From the NCBI RefSeq assembly GCF_040543805.1, contig NZ_JBEUMS010000005.1, positions 280,728 through 344,727 on the forward strand: a stretch of 64,000 bases of DNA. The letters are read 5' to 3'. The notes beneath the pieces were generated by a model, which worked only from the letters and a program-made list of their open reading frames with translations, had not been told where the DNA came from and made no database searches. A program made the translations under genes and the position numbers. The stretch comes from Arcicella rosea (GTDB taxonomy: Bacteria > Bacteroidota > Bacteroidia > Cytophagales > Spirosomataceae). Below, one piece after another: positions 29,301 through 38,138 of the stretch (its first letter is position 1; each line of letters begins with the position of its first letter).

Positions 29301-29415
29301 TGAAACAAGTTCGTCACAAAACGGTACTACGGGTACTACGCTTAATTTAGGAATGGATTGGGGTTCATATCCAGTTCCACGGACTTTTACAGTTGGTTTA
29401 AATTTTGGTTTCTAA
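26326..29415 (+). CDS. SusC/RagA-family TonB-linked outer-membrane receptor
   Basis: 1029 residues, complete. Signal peptide to about residue 24 (ISTFAQ), then a carboxypeptidase-regulatory-like domain (GKIVDSKGDALVGASVSLKG), the SusC plug signature (VVVIGYGSQIKRDLTGSV, then DPLYVVDGFPI and SVLKDAASTSLYGSRAANG) and the outer barrel ending TVGLNFGF. It lacks the STN domain, so it is not of the sigma/anti-sigma-signalling type. It should import an oligosaccharide or glycoside for the enzymes encoded downstream. Its SusD partner follows after 35 bases. Confidence 0.95.
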   Translation: MIKKLQKVRLVIFLLLITAISTFAQGISGKIVDSKGDALVGASVSLKGTTKGVSTGADGGFNIPNVDKGKQTLLVSFIGYVAKEFAVNVPSNTLTIVLDEDVNSLNEVVVIGYGSQIKRDLTGSVQTVNATELKDLPVSQITQKLQGRMAGVQINNTSGRPGQGMSVRIRGQASILASSDPLYVVDGFPIVGDISSINPDEIENISVLKDAASTSLYGSRAANGVVLITTKQAKKNQTSVGLSVFTGWQSVPQKGRPQMMNGQEFAQFKKESFEALGQPVPAQFQNPAQYAGAGGTDWYDAMFRVAPMQSYNITLSSSKDKLSTSVVAGVFRQDGVMINSDYNRYSLRINTDYEISNKVKVGFNIAPTYSVNNTPSSDGAFYATNINAAVPGGLISNALLTWPILSYKNADGSLPLSIPGGVFPTPNWIRAANEITNETKATRVLTTAYLQYTPIKNFALKSTFNIDLGNTEFKSFSPSTVSTVFASLPPTIASAFNSDTKYLSWLNENTATYSKSFDAHNIEFLVGYTNQKFRLNNDQVRATNFPDDRITTIQSALNIDRLNTSADVQEWALTSYLSRFNYSYKGKYLVSASIRRDGSSRFGTNNRWGNFPSVGLGWLLSEESFLKNIQAISFAKIRASYGIIGNNNIGNYTQYALINNAANAVFGNTIFSGAAVSTLGNANLGWETTKQLDLGFDLGLLNDRISIAYDYYLKNTTNLLYNVSVTQESGFTNFNDNVGEIKFWGHEVSINSKNSVGKLKWNTNLNLSFNRNEVLALAPGIERLYGGPNNYNTITMVGKPIGQFWGLIHEGVYKNAEEFNRLPKATDSQVGTARYKDVNGDGKITIGGDNDDRTIIGNPFPNMLVGLTNTFNYQNFDLSIVGSGSFGNDLMVMYEQGATNLDGVFNVTKDVANRWRSESQPGDGKYGKTTGGTYMERDWGSSRFVSSGDYFTIKNITLGYSLPSKIKYIKNARVYASVQQALVITKYRGINPETSSSQNGTTGTTLNLGMDWGSYPVPRTFTVGLNFGF

Positions 29416-29450
29416 TCCATTTGATTCAATAATTACTTATTAGACAAAAC

Positions 29451-30941
29451 ATGAAAAAAAATATCATATATATATTCTTTGCTACGCTGACTTTGGGTTC
29501 GTGTAACGATAGCTTCTTAGAGTTACCTTCTAAAACGCAATTAAGTACTGCTACGTTTTTTAAATCAGAAAATGATTTTAAACAAGGAATTAACGCCGCT
29601 TATGCTCCTTTACGGACATTATATAATGGTGCTGGACTAAACGGTTCGGGTGCGTTCTATATGGGAGAAATGCGTTCTGATAATTCTACTTATATGTACA
29701 ATCCTGGTTTTCGTGCCACCCAAAATCAGGAGGCCATAGCAGATTTCACAAATGATGCAGCTAATACCGTTTCTACGTTACGATATGTGACCGATTATCA
29801 AATCATTGCAAGAGCAAATCAGGTTTTAGTACCCATTGATGCCGTTACATTTGCAGAAGACTCAAAGAATAATATCAAAGGACAAGCCTTTTTCCTGCGA
29901 GCATTAGCATACTTTGATTTAGTACAATATTTCGGTAAAATACCATTGCACCTGATACCTGTTGTCAATAGAGAAGAGGCTTCTTTGCCTCTTTCAGAAA
30001 TCGAAGCGATTTATACTCAAATTATTAAGGATGCTACTGAGGCTGGCAGACTTCTTCCAGTCAAGTCAAAGCAAGAAGTAGGTAGAGCAACATCGGGCGC
30101 AGCCAAAACACTTTTAGCAAATGTTTATGTAGTACAAAAGAAATGGGCACTGGCTGAAACACTTTTGAAAGAAGTTATCGACTCTGGAGAATACTCGCTA
30201 TTAGGCGATTATGCCTCAATTTATACCAACGCCAACAAAAACAGTAGGGAATCTGTATTTGAAGTACAGTTTAAAGAAGGTACAGAGGGCTTTGCAAGCA
30301 CATTTATTTATGAATTTCTGCCAATGCCTATCAGTGCTGCACAAGTATCGTCTATTATGGGTGCTGGCAATCCTCAAGCATTAAATAACCAAGGCTACAA
30401 TATTCCAACACTCGATTTGATTAATGCTTATGAAGATGGTGATAAAAGAAAAGCCGCTTCAATTGCAAATGTTGAGTTAAATGGAAGATCGTATCCTTAT
30501 ATTAAAAAATACATTCAACCCCACGCTCAATCGGGAATTACTGGTGTAAACTGGCCTGTATATCGTTACGCAGAAATAGTTTTACTCTATGCTGAGGTCT
30601 TGAACGAAGCTGGAAAAACGACAGATGCAGCAAAGTTTCTCAATCAAGTGCGCACACGTGCTGGTTTAGCTGATACAAAGGCTGCATCTCAAGTTGATTT
30701 AAGAAACGCCATCATAGTAGAAAGAAGAGTTGAATTAGCTTTTGAAAATAAGAGATGGCTTGATTTAGTAAGAACGGGAACGGCTCAATCGGTCATGTCT
30801 GCTTATGGAGCAAGAGTAAAATCTAACCCAACAGCATATTACTTCCCTGCTGGAGTAACTCCACCGCCTGCTGCATACCAAACAATTACAACAACCTTTC
30901 CTTTACCTGCCAGTGAATCATTGTTAAGTCCTTATTTCTAA
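29451..30941 (+). CDS. SusD/RagB-family glycan-binding lipoprotein
   Basis: 496 residues, lipobox LGSC with Cys18. SusD signatures are RALAYFDLVQYFGKIPL in the N-terminal helical part and the C-terminal VERRVELAFENKRWLDLVRTG. It is the surface lid and binding partner of the SusC encoded just upstream. A strong hairpin follows within 20 bases and separates SusC/D from the enzymes, the same arrangement as in the sialic-acid locus. Confidence 0.94.
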   Translation: MKKNIIYIFFATLTLGSCNDSFLELPSKTQLSTATFFKSENDFKQGINAAYAPLRTLYNGAGLNGSGAFYMGEMRSDNSTYMYNPGFRATQNQEAIADFTNDAANTVSTLRYVTDYQIIARANQVLVPIDAVTFAEDSKNNIKGQAFFLRALAYFDLVQYFGKIPLHLIPVVNREEASLPLSEIEAIYTQIIKDATEAGRLLPVKSKQEVGRATSGAAKTLLANVYVVQKKWALAETLLKEVIDSGEYSLLGDYASIYTNANKNSRESVFEVQFKEGTEGFASTFIYEFLPMPISAAQVSSIMGAGNPQALNNQGYNIPTLDLINAYEDGDKRKAASIANVELNGRSYPYIKKYIQPHAQSGITGVNWPVYRYAEIVLLYAEVLNEAGKTTDAAKFLNQVRTRAGLADTKAASQVDLRNAIIVERRVELAFENKRWLDLVRTGTAQSVMSAYGARVKSNPTAYYFPAGVTPPPAAYQTITTTFPLPASESLLSPYF

Positions 30942-30959
30942 TTTTTTATGAATAAATCA

Positions 30960-31000
30960 AATCAAACTTAAAGGTAGATTTTCTACTTTTAAGTTTGATT
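30960..31000 (+). terminator. Hairpin after susD of the second PUL
   Basis: Arms of 19 bp (30960-30978 and 30982-31000) pair throughout with one G-U, sharing the core AATCAAACTTAAA / TTTAAGTTTGATT. There is no T-run behind it. It may be a 3'-stabilising hairpin or a partial terminator that keeps enzyme expression below that of SusC/D. Confidence 0.55.
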
Positions 31001-31026
31001 ATACAAGTACAATAAAAAGCCTTAAA

Positions 31027-31938
31027 ATGCTCAAAATGAACAAATTATCAATCGTACTACTAATACTTTTAAATTCAGTCTTTACTTTCGCCCAACAGCC
31101 TCCTACTCCGAGTCAAATTTATGCTCGTTTACCCAAGGGGACTGTCATTCATGGTAATATTCCATATAATGGTGATACCCTTAAAAAACACTTATTAGAC
31201 ATTTATTTACCTGCTGATGCAAAAGGTAATACGCCACTCATAGTGTTTATACATGGGGGTGGATGGATAGGAAATGATAAATATGCAGATATGGGCTACA
31301 TGCCAAATACAATCAACGCAATGCTTGAAAGTGGTTTTGCAATTGCTTCTATCGACTATCGTTTTGCGATGCAAGCTGTTTTCCCAGCTATCTTGCAAGA
31401 TTGTAATAAAGCAGTATCATTTTTATTTGATAATGCAGACAAGTACAAATTTGATAAAAACAGAATTGCCTTGATGGGTTTTTCAGCAGGTGGACATTTA
31501 GCTTCTTTGATGGGTACTTCTCAAAATAATAATGTTAAAAGTTTGTACTTTCCAGACACTTACCGCCCGTTCAAGTACAAAGCTGTTGTTGATTTTTATG
31601 GTCCTACCGATTTAGTTTTATTACCCGGTAATGAAGATGCAAAATCGCCAGAAGGTTTATTAATTGGAGCAGCCCCACTATTAAAACCTGATTTAGCAAA
31701 GGCGGCAAGTCCCATTACTTACATAGATAAAAATGATCCTCCTTTCATCATATTTCACGGAGAAAAAGATAATATCGTTTCAAATAAGCAATCAAAATTG
31801 TTTAGTGCTTGGTTGGATCATTTTGGTGTAAAAAATGAACTAACCATTGTAAAAGATGCACCGCATTTCGGAACAATGTATGACGTTGAGGAAATTAGAA
31901 CAAAAGTGATTAACTTTTTAAAAGCTGAATTGGAATAA
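31027..31938 (+). CDS. Secreted alpha/beta-hydrolase, BD-FAE-type carbohydrate esterase
   Basis: 303 residues with a signal peptide (cleavage near FAQQ, 23). The oxyanion-hole motif HGGGW is at 76-80, the nucleophile Ser153 is in GFSAGGHLA, an acidic residue lies in HGEKDNIV and the final His is in DAPHFG. This is the layout of the bifunctional acetylxylan/feruloyl-esterase (BD-FAE) type of small esterases. An in-frame ATG at 31036 is an alternative start. In this locus it probably removes acetyl or aromatic acyl groups from the imported glycan (inference). Confidence 0.85.
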   Translation: MLKMNKLSIVLLILLNSVFTFAQQPPTPSQIYARLPKGTVIHGNIPYNGDTLKKHLLDIYLPADAKGNTPLIVFIHGGGWIGNDKYADMGYMPNTINAMLESGFAIASIDYRFAMQAVFPAILQDCNKAVSFLFDNADKYKFDKNRIALMGFSAGGHLASLMGTSQNNNVKSLYFPDTYRPFKYKAVVDFYGPTDLVLLPGNEDAKSPEGLLIGAAPLLKPDLAKAASPITYIDKNDPPFIIFHGEKDNIVSNKQSKLFSAWLDHFGVKNELTIVKDAPHFGTMYDVEEIRTKVINFLKAELE

Positions 31939-31965
31939 ACATCTATTACAATTTAAATCACAAAA

Positions 31966-34362
31966 ATGATGAAAAAAATAAATGTAATTACGCTACTTCT
32001 AGTAGTACTAACATCAATTCTTGTAAAGGCTCAGTTTGGACCACCTACAGGAGAGCCAGATGTTATTAACAAACGTTGGCACGCACAATGGATTACTGTG
32101 CCAAGTGCAAGTAATGATGGTTATGGGGTGTATATGTTTCGCAAGACCATTGAACTCCCTTCAAAACCTAACAACTTTAAGATTCATGTTTCGGGAGATA
32201 ATCGTTACAAACTTTATGTAAATGAAAAATTGGTTTCGATGGGGCCCGCTCGTGGAGATATTGCTCACTGGAATTTTGAAACGGTTGATATTGCTTCCTA
32301 TTTAAAATCAGGAAAAAACATCATAGCAGCACAGGTTTGGAATGAAGGTGAGTTTAAACCCGAAGCTCAAATAACATACCGAACAGGCTTTATTTTACAA
32401 GGTGCTACTTCTGCTGAATCTGCCATAAACACTAATAATACTTGGCTGTGTGAAAAAGACAACAGTTTTGCACCACTTCGATTTACAGTTCGTGCTTATT
32501 ATGTGGCTGGAGCTGGTGAGGTTCGGAACATGGCTTTAAGTCTAAAAGGATGGCAAAGTGAAAATTTTGACGATAAAAATTGGCAAAAAGCTAAACAAAT
32601 TGGTTCAGGAGTACCGAAAAATGTTTTAGGGGCTTTTGGAACTATGAGTGGTTGGATGCTTGTGTCATCTATCATTCCTCAAATGGAATTGAAAGATGAG
32701 CGATTGGCTAAAACGGTAAAAGTAGAAGGAAATATTACGCTACCAGATGGATTTCCTCAAAGGAAAAACGATATAGTTATTCCTGCAAATTCAACATTTA
32801 AAGTAATTTTAGACCAAAGTTACCTGACTAATGCTTACCCAAATGTAGAATTTAGTGGTGGAAAAGACGCTTCGATTAGTTTGAATTATGCGGAAACAAT
32901 GTACACCAAGTATCCTTCAAAAGGCAATAGGAATGAAATCGAAGGGAAACAGTTTTTGGGTCGTAAAGACAGTTTGGTTTCTGATGGAAGCAATAATCAA
33001 AAATTTGTAAGCCTTACTTACCGTACTTATCGCTATCTCCAAATAAGTATTACGACGCAAAGTGAACCCCTTACTTTAAATGATATTTACGGTACTTTCA
33101 CAGGCTATCCGTTTAAAATGAATGCTAATCTCATCACTTCAGATGGCGAAATGAACAAAATTCTTGATATTGGCTGGCGTACAGCACGTCTTTGTGCTTA
33201 TGAAACCTATATGGATTGCCCTTATTATGAACAACTTCAATACATAGGTGATGGAAGGATTCAAGCAATGGTATCTCTCTATAATAGTGGTGATGATCGT
33301 CTGGTAAAAAATGCCATCAACCTAATAGATTTTTCTCGTACACCTGAGGGCGTTACTTTGAGCCGTCATCCTTCTTATACACCGCAATTTATCCCAACGT
33401 TTTCGCTTTGGTATATTGGAATGTTACAAGATTATAGTAGATATGCTGCTGATATTGAATTTGTTAAAACAAAATTAGGAGGTGTTCGTCAAATTTTAGA
33501 ATATTTCAAAAGCTACCAACAAACCGATGGCTCATTAAAAAATACGCCTCAATGGATGTTCACAGACTGGGTTGATAATGCCAAAGAATGGAAAGCTGGA
33601 GCTGGACCAATGAGTGTCAATGGAACTTCCGCTGTACTTGATTTTCAATTGCTTTGGGCCTATCAAGTAGCTGCTGATTTAGAAAACAAATTGGGCAACC
33701 ATGCCTTTGCAAATCAATATCTACAAGCTGTCGAAGTTTTGAAAAAGACTATTCGAACAAAATACTGGGACAAGAACAAGAAATTGTTTGCTGACAGAGA
33801 AGAAAAGGATGAATTCTCTCAACATACTAATTCTTTGGCAATTCTAACAGGATTAACCTCTCAAATAGAAGCAACTGAAATTGCGAAACAACTTCTTGAA
33901 AACAAATCTTTATCACCTGCTTCTATCTATTTTAAGTATTATTTACACCAAGCCTTAATCAAAGCTGGGCAAGGAAATGACTATTTGAAATGGCTGGATA
34001 AATGGCGTGAAAATATTCAGATGGGACTTACTACTTGGGCAGAAACCTCCGATGTAGATAAAACACGTTCCGACTGCCATGCGTGGGGTTCAAGCCCTAA
34101 TATCGAATTTTACCGAACAATTCTTGGTATAGATAGTGATGGCTTAGCATTTTCAAAAGTAAGAATTGAGCCCCATTTAGGGCGAATAACTGATATAAAT
34201 GGAAGTATGCCACATCCTAAAGGAAGTATTTCGGTAAGTTATAAATTAGAGAAGGGGAAATGGAAAATTCAGGTTGACTTACCCAAAACTATCTCAGGAA
34301 CCCTCATTTGGAAAGGAAAAGACATGGCTTTGAAAGAAGGCTCAAACAGTTTTCAATTATAA
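31966..34362 (+). CDS. GH78-type alpha-L-rhamnosidase-like glycoside hydrolase
   Basis: 798 residues with a signal peptide (LLVVLTSILVKAQ). The N-terminal beta-sandwich (HAQWITVPSASNDGYGVYMF and GDNRYKLYVNEKLV) matches the rhamnosidase N-domain. The (alpha/alpha)6 catalytic part has MDCPYYEQLQYIGDGR, the counterpart of the GH78 DCPxRxExxGWTGD acid motif, and later WAETSDVDKTRSDCHAWGSS with the conserved CHAW histidine. A C-terminal beta domain closes the chain. It should cleave terminal alpha-L-rhamnose. The catalytic segment departs from the textbook motif (YYEQLQY for RxExxGW), so substrate may differ. Confidence 0.87.
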   Translation: MMKKINVITLLLVVLTSILVKAQFGPPTGEPDVINKRWHAQWITVPSASNDGYGVYMFRKTIELPSKPNNFKIHVSGDNRYKLYVNEKLVSMGPARGDIAHWNFETVDIASYLKSGKNIIAAQVWNEGEFKPEAQITYRTGFILQGATSAESAINTNNTWLCEKDNSFAPLRFTVRAYYVAGAGEVRNMALSLKGWQSENFDDKNWQKAKQIGSGVPKNVLGAFGTMSGWMLVSSIIPQMELKDERLAKTVKVEGNITLPDGFPQRKNDIVIPANSTFKVILDQSYLTNAYPNVEFSGGKDASISLNYAETMYTKYPSKGNRNEIEGKQFLGRKDSLVSDGSNNQKFVSLTYRTYRYLQISITTQSEPLTLNDIYGTFTGYPFKMNANLITSDGEMNKILDIGWRTARLCAYETYMDCPYYEQLQYIGDGRIQAMVSLYNSGDDRLVKNAINLIDFSRTPEGVTLSRHPSYTPQFIPTFSLWYIGMLQDYSRYAADIEFVKTKLGGVRQILEYFKSYQQTDGSLKNTPQWMFTDWVDNAKEWKAGAGPMSVNGTSAVLDFQLLWAYQVAADLENKLGNHAFANQYLQAVEVLKKTIRTKYWDKNKKLFADREEKDEFSQHTNSLAILTGLTSQIEATEIAKQLLENKSLSPASIYFKYYLHQALIKAGQGNDYLKWLDKWRENIQMGLTTWAETSDVDKTRSDCHAWGSSPNIEFYRTILGIDSDGLAFSKVRIEPHLGRITDINGSMPHPKGSISVSYKLEKGKWKIQVDLPKTISGTLIWKGKDMALKEGSNSFQL

Positions 34363-34387
34363 TTTCACTTATTCTATTTTGATGTTA

Positions 34388-34439
34388 TTTCTAAATTTAT
34401 TGCCGTTGCACTTGAGTCATACCGCAATAAATTTAGAAA
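34388..34439 (+). terminator. Hairpin between the rhamnosidase-like and SnoaL genes
   Basis: Perfect 16-bp arms TTTCTAAATTTATTGC (34388-34403) and GCAATAAATTTAGAAA (34424-34439) with a 20-base loop, 26 bases after the rhamnosidase stop and 22 before the next start. No T-run follows. Possible mRNA processing or stability element within the operon. Confidence 0.45.
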
Positions 34440-34461
34440 CAAAAAATTTAAAATTCTTCAA

Positions 34462-34950
34462 ATGAAAAAGATACTCATTTTGCTTTTATGTGTTTTAGCG
34501 AGCCTAAATATGGCTTATTCACAAGATATAGTAAAACCATTAGCAAGCCAACAAGATTTATTAAAAAGTAACAATGCTGAATTAGCTCTAAATAAAAAAA
34601 TAGTTTTTGATTTCTGGCGTGAGGTTTTCGAAGGTGGACATCTTGATTTGACAGATAAATATCTGACAGAATCATACATTCAGCATAACCCCAATGTCTC
34701 GTCTGGTAGAAAAGCTTTCGTCGATTTCTTTTCGAAATTTGCTAAACCTCAACCAATTCTTAGTACTATTAAAGCTCCGATTGTTTCTATTACAGCAGAT
34801 GGGAATATTGTAATACTAAGTTTTGTGAGAGAATTGCCAGAGCCTCCCGATAATTCAAAAAAATATACTACAACATGGTTTGACATGTTTAGAATTGAAA
34901 ATGGAAAAATAGCCGAACATTGGGATAGTGCCGAAAAAATAAAATTATAA
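34462..34950 (+). CDS. Secreted SnoaL/NTF2-fold protein
   Basis: 162 residues with a signal peptide (ILLLCVLASLNMAYSQ). The rest is a single SnoaL-like cone domain: VFDFWREVFEGGHLDLTDKY, YIQHNPNVSSGRKAFVDFF and TTWFDMFRIENGKIAEHWD are standard SnoaL-like polyketide-cyclase-family patterns. Such small domains act as isomerases or cyclases, or only bind ligand; the actual activity is unknown. It sits between the rhamnosidase and the carboxylesterase, 18 bases before the latter, so it may handle an aromatic part released from the substrate (inference). Confidence 0.82.
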   Translation: MKKILILLLCVLASLNMAYSQDIVKPLASQQDLLKSNNAELALNKKIVFDFWREVFEGGHLDLTDKYLTESYIQHNPNVSSGRKAFVDFFSKFAKPQPILSTIKAPIVSITADGNIVILSFVRELPEPPDNSKKYTTTWFDMFRIENGKIAEHWDSAEKIKL

Positions 34951-34968
34951 ATCAAAATATTATAAAAC

Positions 34969-36621
34969 ATGAACAGGAGGCAAGCCATTTCTCAACTTTC
35001 TTTAGGATTAGCAGGTACAGTCTTTGCTCAGAATGCTTTTTCTGCACAAAGCCTTTTCAGAAAACCTTCAATAATTGAAGAATTTATTACTACCGAAACA
35101 TCTTATGGGAAAATTAAAGGTTACAGAGAACAAGGAGTAAATATTTTCAAAGGAATTCCTTACGCTGGTAAAACATCTGGTGAAAGAAGATTCCGACGAC
35201 CAGCCCCGCTAGAACCTTGGACTGGTGTGCGTGATACAGTTTCACTTGGAGCTCCTGCTATTCAAAATCCAAGAAGAAACGAACCTGAACCGTCAGAAGA
35301 TTGTCTGTTTTTGAATGTGTGGACACCTGCGAACGATGGGAAAAAACGCCCAGTGATGTTTTATAGTCATGGAGGTGGTTTTGTGATTGGTTCAGGAGGT
35401 TCTGCTGGGCAAGATGGAGCTAATTTAGCCCGTCATTTTGATGTTGTTGTGGTACAAACCAACCATCGCTTAGGTTTAATGGGCTTTTTGTATTTGGATG
35501 AAATTGGCGGGTCAGACTATGAGGGTTCAGGCAATAATGGAATGTTGGATATTGTTGAAGGCTTGAAATGGGTAAATAAAAATATTGAAAACTTTGGCGG
35601 AGACCCAAATAATGTCATGATTTGGGGAGAGTCAGGCGGTGGAGCAAAAACTTCATGTCTATATGCTATGCCATCTGCTGCACCGTATTTCAATAAAGCA
35701 TCTATTGAAAGTGGACCAGGTGTGCGAATGACTCCAAAAGAAATTGCAGCCGAAACCACTTTGATGCTTCTAAAAGAATTAGGAATTGAGACCAAAGACT
35801 GGAAAAAGGTTTTGGATGTGCCTGCCAGCAAATTGCTCGAAATACAAGGAAAACTACCTTTTGTGCCACCATTTGTGGAGAAAAACAAAAGTTTAGGTTT
35901 TATGCGTAGAAACTACGGAGGTTTTGGACCAGTGGTTGATGGTAAAGCTTTACCTTATCACCCTTTTGACCCTACTGCACCTCTTGTTTCAAAAGACAAA
36001 CCCCTTTTGGTTGGTTGGAATGAAGATGAGTGGGCATTTTTTGCATGGGAGAGAAAAGAAACAGATTTTGTAAAATATGATTTTGAGGATTTACACAAAA
36101 AATTGGAACCAACGTATGGAAAAAATACACAAAAAATTATTGACACCTATCGTAAGACTCGACCAAATGCTTCAGCAGCAGATATTTATATAGCGATTTC
36201 GTCCATTACAATGATGGGACTCGGATCGATAGATATAGCAGAAAAGAAAACTAAACAAGCTGGTGCATCAGTTTATTTATATAATTTTGGCTATAAATCT
36301 GAAATAAAAATACCAGGCACTGATTACGAAATGGGGACACCTCATGCTATGGATATTTCATTCAAGTTCTTCAATGAGTCTGCAAGCAAACCGAGCTTCT
36401 TTGGTGGTAATAAACCAGAACGTGAAACAGCATCTCACAATTTTGCTGAATTATGGACAAACTTTGCCAAAACAGGAAAGCCTTTTGCAAAAGATACTCC
36501 TGAATGGAAAGCCTACAATCTAAAAGAGCGCCCTACCATGCGTATTGATACAAAATTAGAGGTAATTAATGATAGGTTTAAGGAAGAACTGAAAGTTTGG
36601 AGAGAAATAGGAAAATTATAA
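34969..36621 (+). CDS. Type-B carboxylesterase, probably Tat-exported
   Basis: 550 residues. The N-terminus MNRRQAISQLSLGLAGTVFA has an RR pair and hydrophobic stretch like a Tat signal. The esterase/lipase fold shows the EDCLFLNVWTP signature (110-120), oxyanion HGGGF (134-138) and nucleophile elbow WGESGGGA with Ser222. A catalytic His lies near GTPHAMDISF. The family hydrolyses esters of many alcohols, including aromatic and acetyl esters. As the last gene of this PUL it probably strips ester groups from the glycan or glycoside. Confidence 0.9.
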   Translation: MNRRQAISQLSLGLAGTVFAQNAFSAQSLFRKPSIIEEFITTETSYGKIKGYREQGVNIFKGIPYAGKTSGERRFRRPAPLEPWTGVRDTVSLGAPAIQNPRRNEPEPSEDCLFLNVWTPANDGKKRPVMFYSHGGGFVIGSGGSAGQDGANLARHFDVVVVQTNHRLGLMGFLYLDEIGGSDYEGSGNNGMLDIVEGLKWVNKNIENFGGDPNNVMIWGESGGGAKTSCLYAMPSAAPYFNKASIESGPGVRMTPKEIAAETTLMLLKELGIETKDWKKVLDVPASKLLEIQGKLPFVPPFVEKNKSLGFMRRNYGGFGPVVDGKALPYHPFDPTAPLVSKDKPLLVGWNEDEWAFFAWERKETDFVKYDFEDLHKKLEPTYGKNTQKIIDTYRKTRPNASAADIYIAISSITMMGLGSIDIAEKKTKQAGASVYLYNFGYKSEIKIPGTDYEMGTPHAMDISFKFFNESASKPSFFGGNKPERETASHNFAELWTNFAKTGKPFAKDTPEWKAYNLKERPTMRIDTKLEVINDRFKEELKVWREIGKL

Positions 36622-36943
36622 TCCAAATACTCTAGTGTGTGTGAAACCTTACATATTATGCTGGTTTATCGTCGCTATTTAGTTTTTTTCTTAACAGGCA
36701 TCATGGATGAATATTGCAGTATTCCCCCTATCCTACTTAAAAATCTTATCTAAGCATTTTACAACAAAAAATATAATATTTTAATTTTTTATGAGAAAAA
36801 CTGAAATCTATTAGAACATTTCTCATACTAAACATAAACACAGAGTTCATTTATAAATATACAGAATGTGTCCTTTAATAAAGGTTTTATTATTCGGCAT
36901 CAAGCCAATCTCTTCTCTTATCACAATTATATTTATCATAAAC

Positions 36944-36981
36944 CAAGTATCCACTCAAACATGGGTTTGAGTGGATACTTG
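36944..36981. terminator. Perfect 17-bp hairpin downstream of the second PUL
   Basis: CAAGTATCCACTCAAAC (36944-36960) and its exact complement (36965-36981) flank a four-base loop. It is 320 bases after the carboxylesterase stop. No T-run on either side, so rho-independent action is uncertain; it marks the end of the locus. Confidence 0.5.
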
Positions 36982-37307
36982 TATTGAGATGTTCCAATAG
37001 AAAAACTGTTAAATACAATCGTAGTAGATGTGACTTACTTTTTTCCAGTTGTTATTAAGCAAATTCTATAGAATTCTTTCGGCTGTGTCTACGAGTTTAT
37101 GCGTCGTATTCTTTTTTAAAACCTTGCTGTTTCAGCTCGTTGTTAAACTTATAAACCTCTCTAAATTACTTTTTCTTTCATGTTGAAAAATTAAGAAATT
37201 CAAATATAATAAAAAGACTAAAAGCAAATTAAGGGATCGTCTACGCACAGAAGTCTCCCAGTTATCTTTATTGATTAACCTTTTCGGTTTTAACTACGGG
37301 ATAAGAA

Positions 37308-37692
37308 TTATTTTTCACACTGTATTTGACTACCTTTCGTTTCCCCCTCTCCTTTCGTTCGCCAAGAAGATGTTTCGTTGGCTACTCCTCCAAATATTCA
37401 ATGCTCTTTTAATCTGTGGAATATGAGCAAAGCAAACTTGCTAAAAAGCAAGTCCCGACCATGTTCTAAAAGCTGGATTATCAATTTTATTCAACCAAAT
37501 ATTGGGCTCATATTTACCAGCCTTATCAATAAATCGAAAATAGAAAAGTGTATAAAAATCTGAAATACAATAAACAGAGTTAGCCAATTTTAATCCAAAC
37601 TTAGGAAGCTTAGCAATAAACCCACTTTCTTCTAATTCTTAATCTTATTCAATTATTGCATGAAGTAACTTTCCTAAATACCTGTCATCTAT
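37308..37692 (-). pseudogene. Decayed ATPase gene, C-terminal part (COG1672/DUF234 type)
   Basis: The - strand translation is clearly protein-like despite breaks. It reads IDDRYLGKLLHAIIE, two stops near 37640-37650, then ELEESGFIAKLPKFGLK and SDFYTLFYFRFIDKAGKYEP, then NPAFRTWSGLAF and a stop at 37441-37443 where Glu is expected. It continues QVCFAHIPQIKRALNI, shifts by one base at 37392-37394, and reads GGVANETSSWRTKGEGETKG before ending at 37308. This matches the C-terminal half of archaeal-type ATPases with a PDDEXK-like end (typical GYAFE..CL.HIPQIK.AL). The Walker half is absent. Confidence 0.75.
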
Positions 37693-38100
37693 ATTCTTTA
37701 GTCCAATCAAACGTTTGTTTGACTATACAATTATTGGTAGAAATGAAATCTAGCTAACACATTAACCAAAGTTTTAAGACGTAAAATTAGTATTGATAAA
37801 AATGAAAAAGTGTCAGAATACAATCTGGTATTTACGATATCCTGCTTAAAAATAAAGAATAAATTATAACTGATTTCCTGAAATCAAGGAAAGGTTAGCT
37901 TGTTGTCGTATAAGATATACGTTATTGAACATAGATTCATTTTCAAAAAATTAGAATAGCTTTCTTATATAAATTCTTCAAATTAGAGATTAATTGTTTT
38001 GAAGCATTTCCTTATTATAGCAAGGGTAGTTATGAATCATAATCTCTTTTGGGCTTTAGAAAAAATTATGTGAACTTCTTCGATTAATTAAAAAATAAAT

Positions 38101-38108
38101 TACTTTTG
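38101..38108 (+). promoter_or_regulatory. Putative Bacteroidota -7 promoter box of the sigma-factor gene
   Basis: TACTTTTG fits the Bacteroidota consensus TAnnTTTG exactly. It would start transcription near 38115, between the possible TTG start (38106) and the ATG at 38139, and so argues for the ATG. A convincing -33 TTTG is not seen. Confidence 0.4.
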
Positions 38109-38138
38109 TTTTATACAACAAATCATTCTTTCAATGAT

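Larger units (their letters stand above)
36622..38138. other. Long intergenic region holding a hairpin and decayed genes
   Basis: No intact gene in 1.5 kb. It contains the hairpin at 36944-36981 and a decayed ATPase gene (- strand, about 37308-37692). A short - strand piece at 37097-37181 reads MKEKVI then, after a one-base shift, REVYKFNNELKQQGFKKEYD and a stop; I do not recognise it. The rest (36622-36940, 37182-37307, 37712-38100) is AT-rich with nothing recognisable. The sigma-factor promoter is at its right end. Confidence 0.5.

Noticed and set aside
36944..36981. 17-bp inverted repeat as an attachment site or operator
   Set aside because: Only one copy, close to an operon end; a terminator-like role is simpler.
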